The notes: generated by a model from the letters alone, not told the origin. 64,000 bases of DNA from Chryseobacterium gleum (GCA_945888625.1 CAMDAH010000001.1:212540-276539), one strand, 5' to 3'; shown: positions 17,396 through 27,512, counted from the stretch's first letter. Program-made: numbers and translations.

Positions 17396-20300
17396 ATGGA
17401 ACGGAAACAATTCCTGGATTTATTTAAATCACATCTTCCTATCGAACAAACTGCGCAAGCCTTGTTTCGAGCAGAAGCGCGCGTCCATTGGTCGGGAAAT
17501 GTGGGTTCATCAAAAAGCATTTGCGCTTCATCGGTCGCTGATCAAGTCCCGGGACACCATGTTTTTATCTTAGGTGATAAAGAACAAGCAGCTTATTTTT
17601 TGAATGATTTACAAGGTCTATATCCTCAAGATAAACGCATTCTTTTTTTTCCTGCATCGTATCGGGTTCCTTATCAATTGGAGGACACAGACAATGCCAA
17701 TGTAGTTGCAAGATCGGAGGTACTAGCTAGAATCGCTAATGGAAGTAATACTTGGGTAATCACCTATCCTGAAGCGCTTTTCGAAAAGGTACCCTCTCAA
17801 AAAATACTCGTTGAAAACACCTTCCGACTTGATGTTGGAAAATCATATTCAATCGATTTTATAAATGAATTGCTGATTGAATACCAATTCGAGCGACTTG
17901 ATTTTGTTTATGAGCCTGGCCAGTTTGCCATTCGTGGAGGAATCATCGATGTTTTTTCTTATGCCAATGATTTCCCTTTTCGTATAGAGTTTTTTGGCGA
18001 TGAGGTGGAGTCTATTCGTACTTTTGATGCCGCAAATCAATTGTCGCTTTCAAGTCATAAATTTCTTTCTATCCTACCCAATATTCAAGGTCAAATGTCG
18101 CAGAATGGCGTAGCGTCTATCTTTTCATTCATTGGTGAAAATTCAACGGTATGGCTAAGTTCATTTGAACGCATTGAGTCTGCGCTGCATAAAGAGTTCG
18201 AAAAAGCAAAGGACATTTTTAAAAAACTAACGATTAGCAGGCCCGAATCTTCGCCAGAAGCACTTTTTTTATCTCCGAGTGAATTTTTGAAAAATGTATC
18301 GAAGGTTCCGATCCTTGAATTTGGTCCGGATTATCATTTTCCACCATCCGATAAATTCGCCTTTAATTTTATTCCTCAGCCGAGTTTTAACAAGAATTTT
18401 GATTTGTTGTCAGCGGATCTAATTCAGAAGCAAAGCGAAACGTTCCAAAATATAATTTTTTCCAATCAGCCCAAACAAATTGAACGGCTTTTTCAAATTT
18501 TCGAGGATATTGGAGGTGGGGTTTCTTTTGAACCAATGGATCTCCCACTGCAGGAAGGATTTATTGCGCCGAATTTAAAATTAGTTTGCTATACCGATCA
18601 TCAGATTTTTGAACGCTACAATCGTTTCCGATTAAAAGAAGGATTTAGTCAAGCAAAACAAGCCTTGACATTAAAAGAAATTTACAATCTTCAAAAAGGA
18701 GACTATGTGACGCATATTGACCATGGTGTCGGCCAGTTTTCGGGATTAGAAACGATTGATGTTAACGGAAAACCGCAAGAAGCGATTCGACTCCTTTATA
18801 AAGATGGAGATGTTTTGTATGTTGGTATCCATTCGTTGCATCGCATTTCTAAGTTTACTGGAAAGGATGGCTCCGTTCCTAAAATGAATAAATTAGGAAC
18901 CCAAACTTGGACGACCTTAAAAAATAAAACGAAAAAGAAAATCAAGGAGTTGGCCTTTGATTTAATTCAACTTTACGCCAAACGAAAGTCGCAACCCGGT
19001 TTTGCATTTGCTCCAGATAATTATCTTCAGAATGAATTGATTGCTTCGTTTATGTACGAAGATACCCCGGATCAAAATAAAGCAACGTTGGATGTAATGA
19101 AAGACATGGAATCCGATACGCCGATGGATCGTTTGGTTTGTGGAGATGTTGGTTTCGGGAAGACAGAAGTGGCTATTCGAGCGGCATTTAAAGCGGTATG
19201 TGATAGTAAACAAGTTGCGATTTTAGTCCCAACGACTATATTGTCCATGCAGCATTATCGTACTTTTAAGGAACGACTAAAAGATTTTCCCTGTAAAATT
19301 GATTTTATCAACCGATTCAAATCGGCAAAAAACACCACCGAAACATTAAAGAAATTGGCCAGTGGTCAAATTGACATTCTCATTGGCACCCATGCCTTGG
19401 TTGCTGAAAAAGTGAAATTCAAAGACTTGGGACTGATGATTATTGATGAAGAACAAAAATTTGGTGTTTCAGTAAAAGATAAATTAAAAACCATTCGAAC
19501 GACGGTTGATACCCTTACGCTAACGGCGACACCGATTCCAAGAACCTTGCAATTTTCCTTAATGGGCGCCCGCGATTTGAGTATAATCAATACTCCACCA
19601 CCGAATAGGCAGCCTGTACTAACGGAAGTGATATCTTTTAATGAAGAAATTCTACGAGACGCTATTGCTTACGAAGTAACGCGCGGGGGACAGGTGTTTT
19701 TTGTCAATAACCGTCTTTCGAACATGAAGGAAATTTCTGGGATGATTCAACGACTTTGTCCAGGAGTTCGCATCGCAATTGGCCACGGACAAATGGATGG
19801 CACTCAATTGGAGAAGGTGATGATGGACTTTATTGATGGTAAATACGATGTGCTTCTTGCCACCACGATTATTGAATCCGGCATTGATATTTCAAATGCC
19901 AATACCATCATTATCAATGATGCCAATCAATTTGGTTTAAGCGATTTGCACCAACTTCGTGGAAGGGTAGGTCGTTCGAATAAAAAAGGTTTTTGTTACC
20001 TGATTGCTCCCAAATTTAGTTTGCTAACTTCCGAAGCCAGGAAAAGACTAGAAGCATTAGTGCAATTTTCTGATCTAGGTTCAGGCTTCAATATCGCCAT
20101 GAAAGACTTAGATATTCGTGGTGCTGGAAATATGTTAGGGGGCGAACAAAGCGGGTTTATTTCCGAAATCGGCTTTGAAATGTATCAAAAGATCTTGAAT
20201 GAAGCCATGCAAGAATTAAAAGAAAGTGAGTTCAAGGAAATGTTTGACGAAAGAAATACCGATACTTTCGGCAATTTTGTCCAGGATTGCATCTTTGAAA

Positions 20301-20728
20301 GCGATATGGAAGTGCGGATTCCAGATGATTATGTCAATAATGTTACTGAGCGCTTGAGTTTATATCAGGCCTTGGATAATTTAAAAGACAAAGCAGCTTT
20401 AGAAGCATTCTCCACACAATTAGTGGATCGATTCGGTCCTTTGCCAATAGCGGTAAAAGAACTTTTATTCTCCTTCGAATTACGATGGTTGGCAGAGGAC
20501 TTAGGTATGGAACGCTTGGTTATCAAAAGCGAAAAATTGGTAGGGTATTTTATTTCAAATCCTCAATCGCCTTTCTACGAAACCGAAACTTTTACCTTAT
20601 TACTCAACAAAATCATGAGCATAGGCAAAGAATACCGGCTTGTACAAAACAATGACAAGTTACGCTTAGTTATTGAGCCGGTTCGCCACATCAAAGATGC
20701 CTTTGAGAAAATGATGGGATTGAAGTAG
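17396..20728 (+). CDS. mfd: Transcription-repair coupling factor Mfd
   Basis: A 1110-residue DNA translocase that removes stalled RNA polymerase at lesions and recruits UvrA. The N-terminal third is the UvrB-homology module (GGIIDVFSYANDFPFRIEFFGDEVESIR). The CarD-like RNA-polymerase-interacting domain starts near residue 433 (KGDYVTHIDHGVGQFSGLE). The superfamily 2 motor follows, with Walker A GDVGFGKTEVA near 583, the DEEQ box near 685, TATPIPRTLQ, and QLRGRVGRS; a TRCF C-terminal domain ends the protein. Length is typical. The longer reading frame begins at a TTG inside the promoter, so the ATG at 17396 was preferred. Confidence 0.95.
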   Translation: MERKQFLDLFKSHLPIEQTAQALFRAEARVHWSGNVGSSKSICASSVADQVPGHHVFILGDKEQAAYFLNDLQGLYPQDKRILFFPASYRVPYQLEDTDNANVVARSEVLARIANGSNTWVITYPEALFEKVPSQKILVENTFRLDVGKSYSIDFINELLIEYQFERLDFVYEPGQFAIRGGIIDVFSYANDFPFRIEFFGDEVESIRTFDAANQLSLSSHKFLSILPNIQGQMSQNGVASIFSFIGENSTVWLSSFERIESALHKEFEKAKDIFKKLTISRPESSPEALFLSPSEFLKNVSKVPILEFGPDYHFPPSDKFAFNFIPQPSFNKNFDLLSADLIQKQSETFQNIIFSNQPKQIERLFQIFEDIGGGVSFEPMDLPLQEGFIAPNLKLVCYTDHQIFERYNRFRLKEGFSQAKQALTLKEIYNLQKGDYVTHIDHGVGQFSGLETIDVNGKPQEAIRLLYKDGDVLYVGIHSLHRISKFTGKDGSVPKMNKLGTQTWTTLKNKTKKKIKELAFDLIQLYAKRKSQPGFAFAPDNYLQNELIASFMYEDTPDQNKATLDVMKDMESDTPMDRLVCGDVGFGKTEVAIRAAFKAVCDSKQVAILVPTTILSMQHYRTFKERLKDFPCKIDFINRFKSAKNTTETLKKLASGQIDILIGTHALVAEKVKFKDLGLMIIDEEQKFGVSVKDKLKTIRTTVDTLTLTATPIPRTLQFSLMGARDLSIINTPPPNRQPVLTEVISFNEEILRDAIAYEVTRGGQVFFVNNRLSNMKEISGMIQRLCPGVRIAIGHGQMDGTQLEKVMMDFIDGKYDVLLATTIIESGIDISNANTIIINDANQFGLSDLHQLRGRVGRSNKKGFCYLIAPKFSLLTSEARKRLEALVQFSDLGSGFNIAMKDLDIRGAGNMLGGEQSGFISEIGFEMYQKILNEAMQELKESEFKEMFDERNTDTFGNFVQDCIFESDMEVRIPDDYVNNVTERLSLYQALDNLKDKAALEAFSTQLVDRFGPLPIAVKELLFSFELRWLAEDLGMERLVIKSEKLVGYFISNPQSPFYETETFTLLLNKIMSIGKEYRLVQNNDKLRLVIEPVRHIKDAFEKMMGLK

Positions 20729-20754
20729 GGTTGCTTCTCTCGGTCTATCGACGC

Positions 20755-20836
20755 CTCTCGCCTCCGCTCGATCCACTTTCAAGAGCTCATCTATCGTGTC
20801 TCTCGACTCCGCTCGATCCACATTCAAGAGCTCATC
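20755..20836. repeat. Tandem 37-bp GC-rich repeat (45-bp period)
   Basis: Two copies, 20755-20791 and 20800-20836, differ at two positions by eye and share the core CTCCGCTCGATCCAC followed by TTCAAGAGCTCATC. A related inverted piece (GGCGGATCGAGAG) follows at 20848-20860. The GC content is well above the surroundings. It sits between mfd and the hemoglobin gene, where it may act as a REP-like intergenic element; 20729-20908 holds no supported gene. Confidence 0.75.
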
Positions 20837-20908
20837 GAGTCCGACTAGGCGGATCGAGAGGGCGGAATCACTCGGCAAGCAGCGGACGAGGCTAGCGAAT
20901 AAGATCAA

Positions 20909-21256
20909 TTACTTTTCAACTTTACTTTGAATAGTCCACCCAATAAGGGCAGCTCTTTGTTTAGCGGCCTCTGCTTTTTCACCGATAAAAAGCGCATCAA
21001 CTGTCTGGTTAAAATGCTTTAGCCATATATCAAAGTGTTTTGGTTTTAAGGGCATATGAAGGTGTTTTTCGACGACATTGGTGGTGTATCCCGGTTCGTC
21101 AAGGAGTGCAAAACACCAAAAGTGAATCATGTGTGGCAGGTGTTTGTCTAGGTCTATACCAATAAAAAAGGGAGCCAAGTCTTCGTCGGCGACTAACTTG
21201 CTGTAAAACAACGTGATTAATTGCTCGATATCGCTTCTATTTTCAATTTTTTTCAT
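20909..21256 (-). CDS. Group III truncated hemoglobin
   Basis: A 115-residue heme protein of the truncated hemoglobin group III type. The proximal histidine is H74 in LKPKHFDIWLKHF; the family features FYSKLVADEDLAPFF and HFWCFALLDEPGY are present. Members bind O2 or NO, and the physiological role in Bacteroidota is unsettled. The gene starts three bases after the stop of the large outer-membrane protein gene, so both are likely on one transcript. Confidence 0.88.
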   Translation of the reverse strand: MKKIENRSDIEQLITLFYSKLVADEDLAPFFIGIDLDKHLPHMIHFWCFALLDEPGYTTNVVEKHLHMPLKPKHFDIWLKHFNQTVDALFIGEKAEAAKQRAALIGWTIQSKVEK

Positions 21257-21259
21257 TTG

Positions 21260-24200
21260 CTAAAAATACGCCCTTACTTCCATATTTCCACTATGAACCG
21301 TTCTAACGCCCTCTGATTTCCTGCCAAGATACTGAATCGTTAACTGTAAATTTTTGGATAAGGTGCGTTGATAACTAAAATTCCAAGTGTAATTAATTCC
21401 TGGTTGCAAGGACTCGAGCATTTCAAATCCAACAGCTGAACTAGCTGTTCCTACGTAGGACAATGAAATGGCTTTTACTCCGCCTTGAATACTCCCTTTC
21501 TCGGTTTGGTTGTATTTAAAACTGCTTCCGATTTCTTTTAATAGGCAAGTTTCCCCTCCAAAACCCAAGTCGTTTTTTTTATCAATTAGCCGTCCGTCAA
21601 GTGTCAAACGATAGTTTGTGGAAGGTTGGAAAATAAAACTTGAAAAAAGTGAAGAATAAGTAATGTCGTAGTTTCTGCTTGTGGTGTAATCAGCTGCTGC
21701 ACTTTTTATTCCTTTTTGCCCTTTCACTTCTATGGAAAAGGTAGGAACAACGTTCCAACGGGTAAACAATTCGTGGTATTCATTTTTTTTGGAGTCGAAT
21801 CCCGATGCAAGTAAACTTTTATTTTCACTGTCTTGATAAATATATTCTGCATTGATTACACTTGAGGTTCGATTGAAGTACAATGTATTTCTAATTAGTC
21901 CGCTTGTACTAATCAGATTGATGTCTGAAATGGCATTTGCAAAAGGGTTGAAAAAGGTGTTTAAATCAAACAAACTGGTTTTCCGATTAATACGAACCCG
22001 TGTTTGGTTGGAGAACTTTGCGAGTAAACCGAGCATTCCTTTCTTCTTTGCCCATAGTTTTTCTGGTCGCCAAAAAACACTTTGGTTGAGTTCGTTGGAG
22101 TACGTTTTAACATATTCATTACTTGGAGTGAAAATCCGAATGTAACTAGCTTGGTCAACGTACTGGGCAATTTCAAATTCATTTAGGTCTTTTACGCCGT
22201 CGTTGTTGTAATCAACCCAAGTGTAGACTCCTTGTCCATCGTTTACTTTAATATAAATAAATGTTCGTTTTTGTTCTAGCCCTGAACCTACCTCATAAAA
22301 CGTACTCCAATTCAGCGCGTTTTTAAACCACCGTGCTTCGTAATCTATGCGGCCAATTAATGAGTTTTCGGGACTTTGATTAATTAAGGAACTGTCGCGA
22401 ATAGTTAAAGAGCGATAACCACCGATAAGGGTAAGACGTTGATTTTTTAATTTTTTTTGTGTTATTTCTCCTCCATTGGTTCTCGCCACGGCTGCTTTGC
22501 GCAAAGCACTACTGTCGGCTCGCTGATCAAAGCGTTCCCGATAGTAAATTTTAACTGCTGCTGAGGCGGTATCTGAATTAGCTAAGTAAACTTCATAATC
22601 GAAAAATTGATAGCTTGTTGAGTTAATCTGTTGTGAGGTCCCAACGAAAACGTTTTTTTCATGGTCGTCTTTAAAGCCAATTTTTAAGCGCCCAATTTTT
22701 TTATTAAGGTCTATTCGGTGCCTTAAAAATCGATTATCGCCCATGTTTTTCGAGGTCAAATAACTGCCGTCCCATGTCGCCGACCAACCTCGTTGATTCC
22801 AGCGTCCGTCGGAATACATTCTATTTCCTTGGTAAGCGTTCCCAATAGAAAAATGCTGGCCGGATAAATTGATAAATCCATAGGATTTTTGTTTGATTTT
22901 AGAACTAATTGTCCCGACAAGTTGCTGGCCTAAATAACCTTTATTGCGCGTGTTCCAGTCGCGATCAAATTCTACGCTTCGGTATTGTTCTATTGGCGAA
23001 AAATTTTGGTGTAAGTATTCAGCGTCTAATTTGTTTTCTATCTTCCAACCTTTACTACTGTCACCAATGTTACGTAGTTGAGTGATTTTCGTGCGCTGTG
23101 CCAAACCTGTATTGTCTTTATTGTCAAGGTTAGAGAAGGTATTTAGGTGGTTGGTTGAAAGGGCGGTTTCACTTTCTATCGTTATATTTTTGCTCAGTGA
23201 GTAGCGAAATCCTGTGGTTAAAAGTTGTTTTTGTTTTGGTGTTATGATGAGCCTCGATGCTTGGTAATCACCTTGAGGAACTCCCGCAATTGGAGCAAGC
23301 CAACGATAAACTTTTCCTAGGGCATTGTAATTATTTAATACGTAGTTTCCCTTATTTGTACCTACATATTGAAAAACAGCTCGAAATTTAGCAGAGTCAG
23401 GGTGAACACTGAATACTAGAATAGAGTCAAAACCCAAAGAGTCGACCATTTTATATAATACTTGGTTGTCGAAATAACCAATGGAATCAACACTTGAGAT
23501 TTGCGCCAACGATAGGTTATCGCCAATTGTGCTTAGGTAAAATTTTTGGCTCGGACTTAAGTTTTGCTGTAGGGATTGATTCTTGGCATCTTGTTCGGAG
23601 TAGGCATTTAACCAAAAACTTAGTTTTTTGCTTTTGAAAATACTAGCGCTTTGTACTAAGGAACGGGCATAATTTTGATCGGAGTATTGAAATTCAACGA
23701 CAATTCGACTGTCTTTAGTTATGAGGTTTCGCGCAGTAAAAACAAGTTCAGAGGTATTGTAGTCCATCACATAATCGAATTCCTGCCCACGTTCTAAAAG
23801 TCGCCCATCGATATATACTCGTTCTGTTCCAGCCAAAACTAAAATGAAAGGTTCATTTTCACTTCCTTGAAGACGATAGGGACCCTGGTTGCTTTCAACG
23901 CCTGGAATAATTTGCCGATTGAACTTTCCTTTGGACAAGGCAGCACTTGCCTGCGTGTACCAAAGGGAACTGTCTTTTAAGAGCCACTTATTTTCTATGC
24001 TTAAGCCTTGGGCTCTTTTTTTGTAGGTCATGAAGTAGCCGGTTGGTTTGGACAACCAAAAATCCCCAACGGTTAGTTTAAAGTTATCATTGTAAACTTG
24101 AATAAACACTTGGTCGAACTCTTGAAGTTTGTTTGTATTGCCGTCCGGTTGAATCGGGATATTTGCATCTGAAACGGCAGCAAGGACTTTTAAGTTAGGG

Positions 24201-24694
24201 GTTAAATTTCCAGACAACTCCAAATTTAAGGCAGAATTAATCCCCAAATCTTGTCTGTTTCCGAAACTAACTCCCCTTGAAAGGCTTCCGTTTTTAGCCA
24301 ATTCCTGCCCGCCAAAGACGTCGTTAACGGAATAGCTATTAATTATTTTAAATTTTTCTCGTTCATCAATTCCTTTTTTACTCAACACCGTTGAATCATA
24401 GCGTTGATAACTGCGCGTTAGGTCAAACGGAAGAACGCGATAATATAAATGAACAGTAGCCGTGTCTTTGCGATATAATCGAAATGTTGCACTTGAGTGG
24501 TCTATATAATAGTCCTCAGGAGCAAGCGTATCACCTGAGCAAATTGCAATAAATGAATTTGGATAAATACTTAAAGTATCTATTTTTATTAATTCATAAG
24601 TAGATTTTATTTTGAACGTGCGATTAGTACCTGTTTGTGAGTGAACAGAGTTGCTGTACAAGACAAAAAAAAATATAATTAGTACAAAGCGCAT
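21260..24694 (-). CDS. Large outer-membrane protein of unknown function
   Basis: About 1144 residues with signal peptide MRFVLIIFFFVLYSNSVHSQ. The reading frame extends upstream to a TTG at 24766, but the ATG at 24694 (or 24700) gives the only good signal peptide, and a one-mismatch -7 element (TACCTTCG, minus, 24709-24702) lies just before it. A conserved block near residues 140-215 reads GSLSRGVSFGNRQDLG, then LELSGNLTPNLKV, then SDANIPIQPDGNT and LQEFDQVFIQ; this resembles large Bacteroidota envelope proteins including the SprA-type N-terminal region, but the protein is far shorter than SprA. The rest is long runs of beta strands (barrel-like) ending NMEVRAYF. It overlaps no other gene and precedes the hemoglobin gene. 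Confidence 0.72.
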   Translation of the reverse strand: MRFVLIIFFFVLYSNSVHSQTGTNRTFKIKSTYELIKIDTLSIYPNSFIAICSGDTLAPEDYYIDHSSATFRLYRKDTATVHLYYRVLPFDLTRSYQRYDSTVLSKKGIDEREKFKIINSYSVNDVFGGQELAKNGSLSRGVSFGNRQDLGINSALNLELSGNLTPNLKVLAAVSDANIPIQPDGNTNKLQEFDQVFIQVYNDNFKLTVGDFWLSKPTGYFMTYKKRAQGLSIENKWLLKDSSLWYTQASAALSKGKFNRQIIPGVESNQGPYRLQGSENEPFILVLAGTERVYIDGRLLERGQEFDYVMDYNTSELVFTARNLITKDSRIVVEFQYSDQNYARSLVQSASIFKSKKLSFWLNAYSEQDAKNQSLQQNLSPSQKFYLSTIGDNLSLAQISSVDSIGYFDNQVLYKMVDSLGFDSILVFSVHPDSAKFRAVFQYVGTNKGNYVLNNYNALGKVYRWLAPIAGVPQGDYQASRLIITPKQKQLLTTGFRYSLSKNITIESETALSTNHLNTFSNLDNKDNTGLAQRTKITQLRNIGDSSKGWKIENKLDAEYLHQNFSPIEQYRSVEFDRDWNTRNKGYLGQQLVGTISSKIKQKSYGFINLSGQHFSIGNAYQGNRMYSDGRWNQRGWSATWDGSYLTSKNMGDNRFLRHRIDLNKKIGRLKIGFKDDHEKNVFVGTSQQINSTSYQFFDYEVYLANSDTASAAVKIYYRERFDQRADSSALRKAAVARTNGGEITQKKLKNQRLTLIGGYRSLTIRDSSLINQSPENSLIGRIDYEARWFKNALNWSTFYEVGSGLEQKRTFIYIKVNDGQGVYTWVDYNNDGVKDLNEFEIAQYVDQASYIRIFTPSNEYVKTYSNELNQSVFWRPEKLWAKKKGMLGLLAKFSNQTRVRINRKTSLFDLNTFFNPFANAISDINLISTSGLIRNTLYFNRTSSVINAEYIYQDSENKSLLASGFDSKKNEYHELFTRWNVVPTFSIEVKGQKGIKSAAADYTTSRNYDITYSSLFSSFIFQPSTNYRLTLDGRLIDKKNDLGFGGETCLLKEIGSSFKYNQTEKGSIQGGVKAISLSYVGTASSAVGFEMLESLQPGINYTWNFSYQRTLSKNLQLTIQYLGRKSEGVRTVHSGNMEVRAYF

Positions 24695-24808
24695 TTGCAT
24701 ACGAAGGTAAGGGATATCATCAAAACGTAAACGAGTTATTTTGATTGCCATATTTGAAAAACACAAGCATATCTTTATTATTTTTATACCGACTAAATAT
24801 ACAAGCCC

Positions 24809-26098
24809 ATGAAATTGTTATTCTTTTTTTCTTTTTTCTTTTTTGCGTTGCCGAGTGAAGCGCAGTTAGTGCCTACGTTATGGCAAATTAACAAGGATAA
24901 AATTACCTCATGGCTGTATTATTTCGGTGATGAGTTTACCAAAGGGCAAGTGGATGACACGAAGTGGTTTGATAATTATCCGTGGGGTGGATTATCCATT
25001 CCCAATGGTATTTATGCCGCCCCTGAAAATACGCGATTAGAAAACGGTAAAGCCATCTTAAAAGTAGATACCTGTTCTTATTACAGGACTTTTCCAGCAT
25101 GGATGCTAGAGGAAAACATTAAGAAAAATGATCCTTTGGTGGTTAATGGCACGGTTAAATTAAACTATGTAACAGCCGCTTTGTGGAGCAAAAAGCAATT
25201 CAAATATGGTTATTTTGAATGCCGGTGTTTTATTCCTGAAGGGAAAGGATTGTGGCCAGCCTTTTGGTTGTATGGCGGTAAACCAAATGATGAAATTGAT
25301 TTCATGGAGGCCAAAGGAGAAAGGAAGAATGAGTTTCACCTTGATATTCATTGTCCAAATGACTGTGATAGATTGAAAACGAAACCTTTTAATTTTAAAA
25401 AGTTATGGGGAAATTGGATAAAAACAAAACAGCCAATTACAGGGCAATGGGTAGTTTTTTCAGGCGTCTGGCTGCCTGGCTATGTTAATTTTTACATGAA
25501 TGGTCGGCCAGTGGCTAAATACCTAGGTGATTTTTCAGCTGAAATGAATATGATTGCAAATATATCTGTTGCTGTGGACGGAGGTGCTTTTGACCCTGGA
25601 CCAGACAAGAACACTACCTTTCCAAGTGAATTTGCTGTTGATTACATGCGCGTTTGGAAGTTACCAAGTGACGATTTTCCCTCAGCAACTCATCGAGGTA
25701 TATTTACCGAGGGGAAACTTACGAATTTGTCACAAACGGATGATGACGTAATTGCCAAAAAAAAAATCGGACCTCTTTTAGCATTGGAAGGCACAGAGTC
25801 TAATTCACTAAAGCGAAAAAACAGGAAAACGTTGCCAAAAGAATTAGTGGAAAGCGAGCAAGGATTCGTTAGTCTAATGCTCGTTAACGAACAAGATTAT
25901 CAATTACATTTTAACGGAATAACGACCAGTAATTTGAAAGTGGAGATTTTAAATGACAAAGGCACACGAGTAAAGTCGTTTGATACAAAAAGTAAATACC
26001 AATTTTTCTCTACAAGCGATTTTCAAGTGGGTAATTACAACCTAGTTATATCTAATGGAGAAAATGTTAAAACAGCTATTCCGTTTACAAAGCAGTAG
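24809..26098 (+). CDS. Glycoside hydrolase family 16 protein
   Basis: A 429-residue secreted enzyme with signal peptide (ends LPSEAQ). The catalytic domain spans about 35-290 and carries the GH16 motif DEIDFME, with nucleophile E162 and acid/base E167; W and G residues around FWLYGG and the C-terminal strand FAVDYMRVWKLP are typical. GH16 enzymes cut beta-1,3/1,4-glucans or galactans such as laminarin or agar; the substrate cannot be chosen here. After the domain come a linker and a short region (330-429) ending SNGENVKTAIPFTKQ, with no recognisable T9SS sorting signal. The 3' end overlaps the convergent glutaminyl cyclase gene by 14 bases. Confidence 0.87.
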   Translation: MKLLFFFSFFFFALPSEAQLVPTLWQINKDKITSWLYYFGDEFTKGQVDDTKWFDNYPWGGLSIPNGIYAAPENTRLENGKAILKVDTCSYYRTFPAWMLEENIKKNDPLVVNGTVKLNYVTAALWSKKQFKYGYFECRCFIPEGKGLWPAFWLYGGKPNDEIDFMEAKGERKNEFHLDIHCPNDCDRLKTKPFNFKKLWGNWIKTKQPITGQWVVFSGVWLPGYVNFYMNGRPVAKYLGDFSAEMNMIANISVAVDGGAFDPGPDKNTTFPSEFAVDYMRVWKLPSDDFPSATHRGIFTEGKLTNLSQTDDDVIAKKKIGPLLALEGTESNSLKRKNRKTLPKELVESEQGFVSLMLVNEQDYQLHFNGITTSNLKVEILNDKGTRVKSFDTKSKYQFFSTSDFQVGNYNLVISNGENVKTAIPFTKQ

Positions 26099-27173
26099 GA
26101 TTCTTCACAGTTTGAACTTCGAATAATTTAGTCCAATACTTTCCGGTCATATATGTTTTTTTAGTGACATTATTGTAGGCAATTCCATTTAATACTTCTC
26201 CGTTACCCTTTCCTTTTGTTGCCAATTCTGTTGCATCAATAATTGCTAACACCTTTCCTTTTAGTGGTTCTATTACAGCGATCAAGTTAGTAGTCCATAT
26301 GTTGGCGTAAATTAATCCGTCAATAAATTCTAACTCATTTAATTTAGAAATAGGACCTTCATTGGTGTATACCTGTATGGTTTTTTGTGCTTTGAATGTC
26401 TTCGGATCAAGATACGTTAGTCGTTCTGTCCCATCAGACATTATCAGAGAGATTCCGTCGTTACAAATTCCCCATCCCTCCCCAGCATATGAAAATAACG
26501 TATCACGGCTAAATTCTTTTAGGTTGTAGACAAAACAGCTTTGGTTTTTCCAGGTTATTTGAAAAATCTTATTGCCTAAGATGGTTATCCCTTCACCAAA
26601 ATAAGAGGCATCTAATGTTGTTCTTCTAATTATTTTTCCCGTTTGTAAGTCGACCTCTCCCACCAAGGAACTACCGCTGCTATTTGGATCGCCTGTGCTT
26701 TCAAAAAAAGCATTTCCACTGAAAGCAAGCCCTTGAGTAAAATTGGAATCTAAATGGGGGTACTCTGCTACTATTTTTATTCCCCATTGTTTAGGTACGA
26801 TATCTGAAACAATTTGAATAACGCGCTCATCTTTAACTTCTTTACCATTGACCTGTTTTGCAAAGAGCGCTATCGAAATTGTGCCAACCCCTAAACCGTC
26901 TGTTTTTAGCTCAAAAGCTGTTTTTTTTGATGGATTTTTCCATCGTGAAACAATGCTGTCGCCGACACGAAGTTCCATTTCTTTTATTAATTCTTTCGAT
27001 AGTATTGGAATAGTTAAGGTCGATCCATGGGTTACTACCGTATTTTCGCTTAAATCAAAAAAACAGACTAGGTTTTCTTCCTCTATTTCAGGGGCATTGT
27101 TTTTAAATAGTAGAAAGACAATTAATCCGATGCCAAGAACGATGGCGCTAGCAACGATGATTTTTTTTCTCAT
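26085..27173 (-). CDS. Glutaminyl-peptide cyclotransferase (propeller type)
   Basis: A 362-residue protein with an N-terminal membrane helix (about 8-25) and a five-bladed propeller of the plant/bacterial glutamine cyclotransferase family. The motifs FTQGLAF, FESTG, YFGEGI, WGICNDG, YANIW and LNGIAYN are in the family order, the E in ESTG and FGEG being conserved. It would convert N-terminal Gln to pyroglutamate in the periplasm, a common modification of exported proteins in Bacteroidota. It is the last gene of pheS-ytxJ-this gene (3-base gap). Confidence 0.87.
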   Translation of the reverse strand: MRKKIIVASAIVLGIGLIVFLLFKNNAPEIEEENLVCFFDLSENTVVTHGSTLTIPILSKELIKEMELRVGDSIVSRWKNPSKKTAFELKTDGLGVGTISIALFAKQVNGKEVKDERVIQIVSDIVPKQWGIKIVAEYPHLDSNFTQGLAFSGNAFFESTGDPNSSGSSLVGEVDLQTGKIIRRTTLDASYFGEGITILGNKIFQITWKNQSCFVYNLKEFSRDTLFSYAGEGWGICNDGISLIMSDGTERLTYLDPKTFKAQKTIQVYTNEGPISKLNELEFIDGLIYANIWTTNLIAVIEPLKGKVLAIIDATELATKGKGNGEVLNGIAYNNVTKKTYMTGKYWTKLFEVQTVKNPTAL

Positions 27174-27176
27174 GTG

Positions 27177-27512
27177 TTATTTTGCTTTTAGGTTGGCCAA
27201 AATACGTTCAGACTGAATTTGTTCGTGCGAAGCATCATACGTCACCACACCATTATTTATTACAATGATTTGGGGAGATTGGTGCGTAATTTTAAGCATT
27301 TTTTCAATGTCATTTGAAATGCTCCGGTAAGCAATTAAATCTAACACATACCAGTCGGCAGTATCATTTTCAAAGCAATTCAGTGTATTTTTTAAGATAC
27401 GCACTGAAATGTAGCATCTTGTGGAGTGTTTAAAAATTACTTGCGGTTTAGTATGACTTTCAACTACTAATTCAGTCAACATCTGATTTGATATGAGTTC
27501 TTTTTGGGCCAT
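27177..27512 (-). CDS. ytxJ: Bacillithiol-system redox protein YtxJ/BrxC-like
   Basis: A 111-residue thioredoxin-like protein with the active-site motif FKHSTRCYIS, the Cys at residue 33 being the one used by YtxJ/BrxC to resolve bacillithiol mixed disulfides; the QSPQIIVI strand with its cis-Pro follows. Its presence suggests the organism makes bacillithiol. It lies between pheS (4-base gap) and the glutaminyl cyclase gene (3-base gap), so expression is probably tied to pheS. Confidence 0.85.
   Translation of the reverse strand: MAQKELISNQMLTELVVESHTKPQVIFKHSTRCYISVRILKNTLNCFENDTADWYVLDLIAYRSISNDIEKMLKITHQSPQIIVINNGVVTYDASHEQIQSERILANLKAK

Noticed and set aside
20666..20908. An 80-residue minus-strand frame with repeats such as DELLKVDRAEARG
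   Set aside because: It is the translation of the GC-rich tandem repeat and runs into the 3' end of mfd. No start signal or family supports it.
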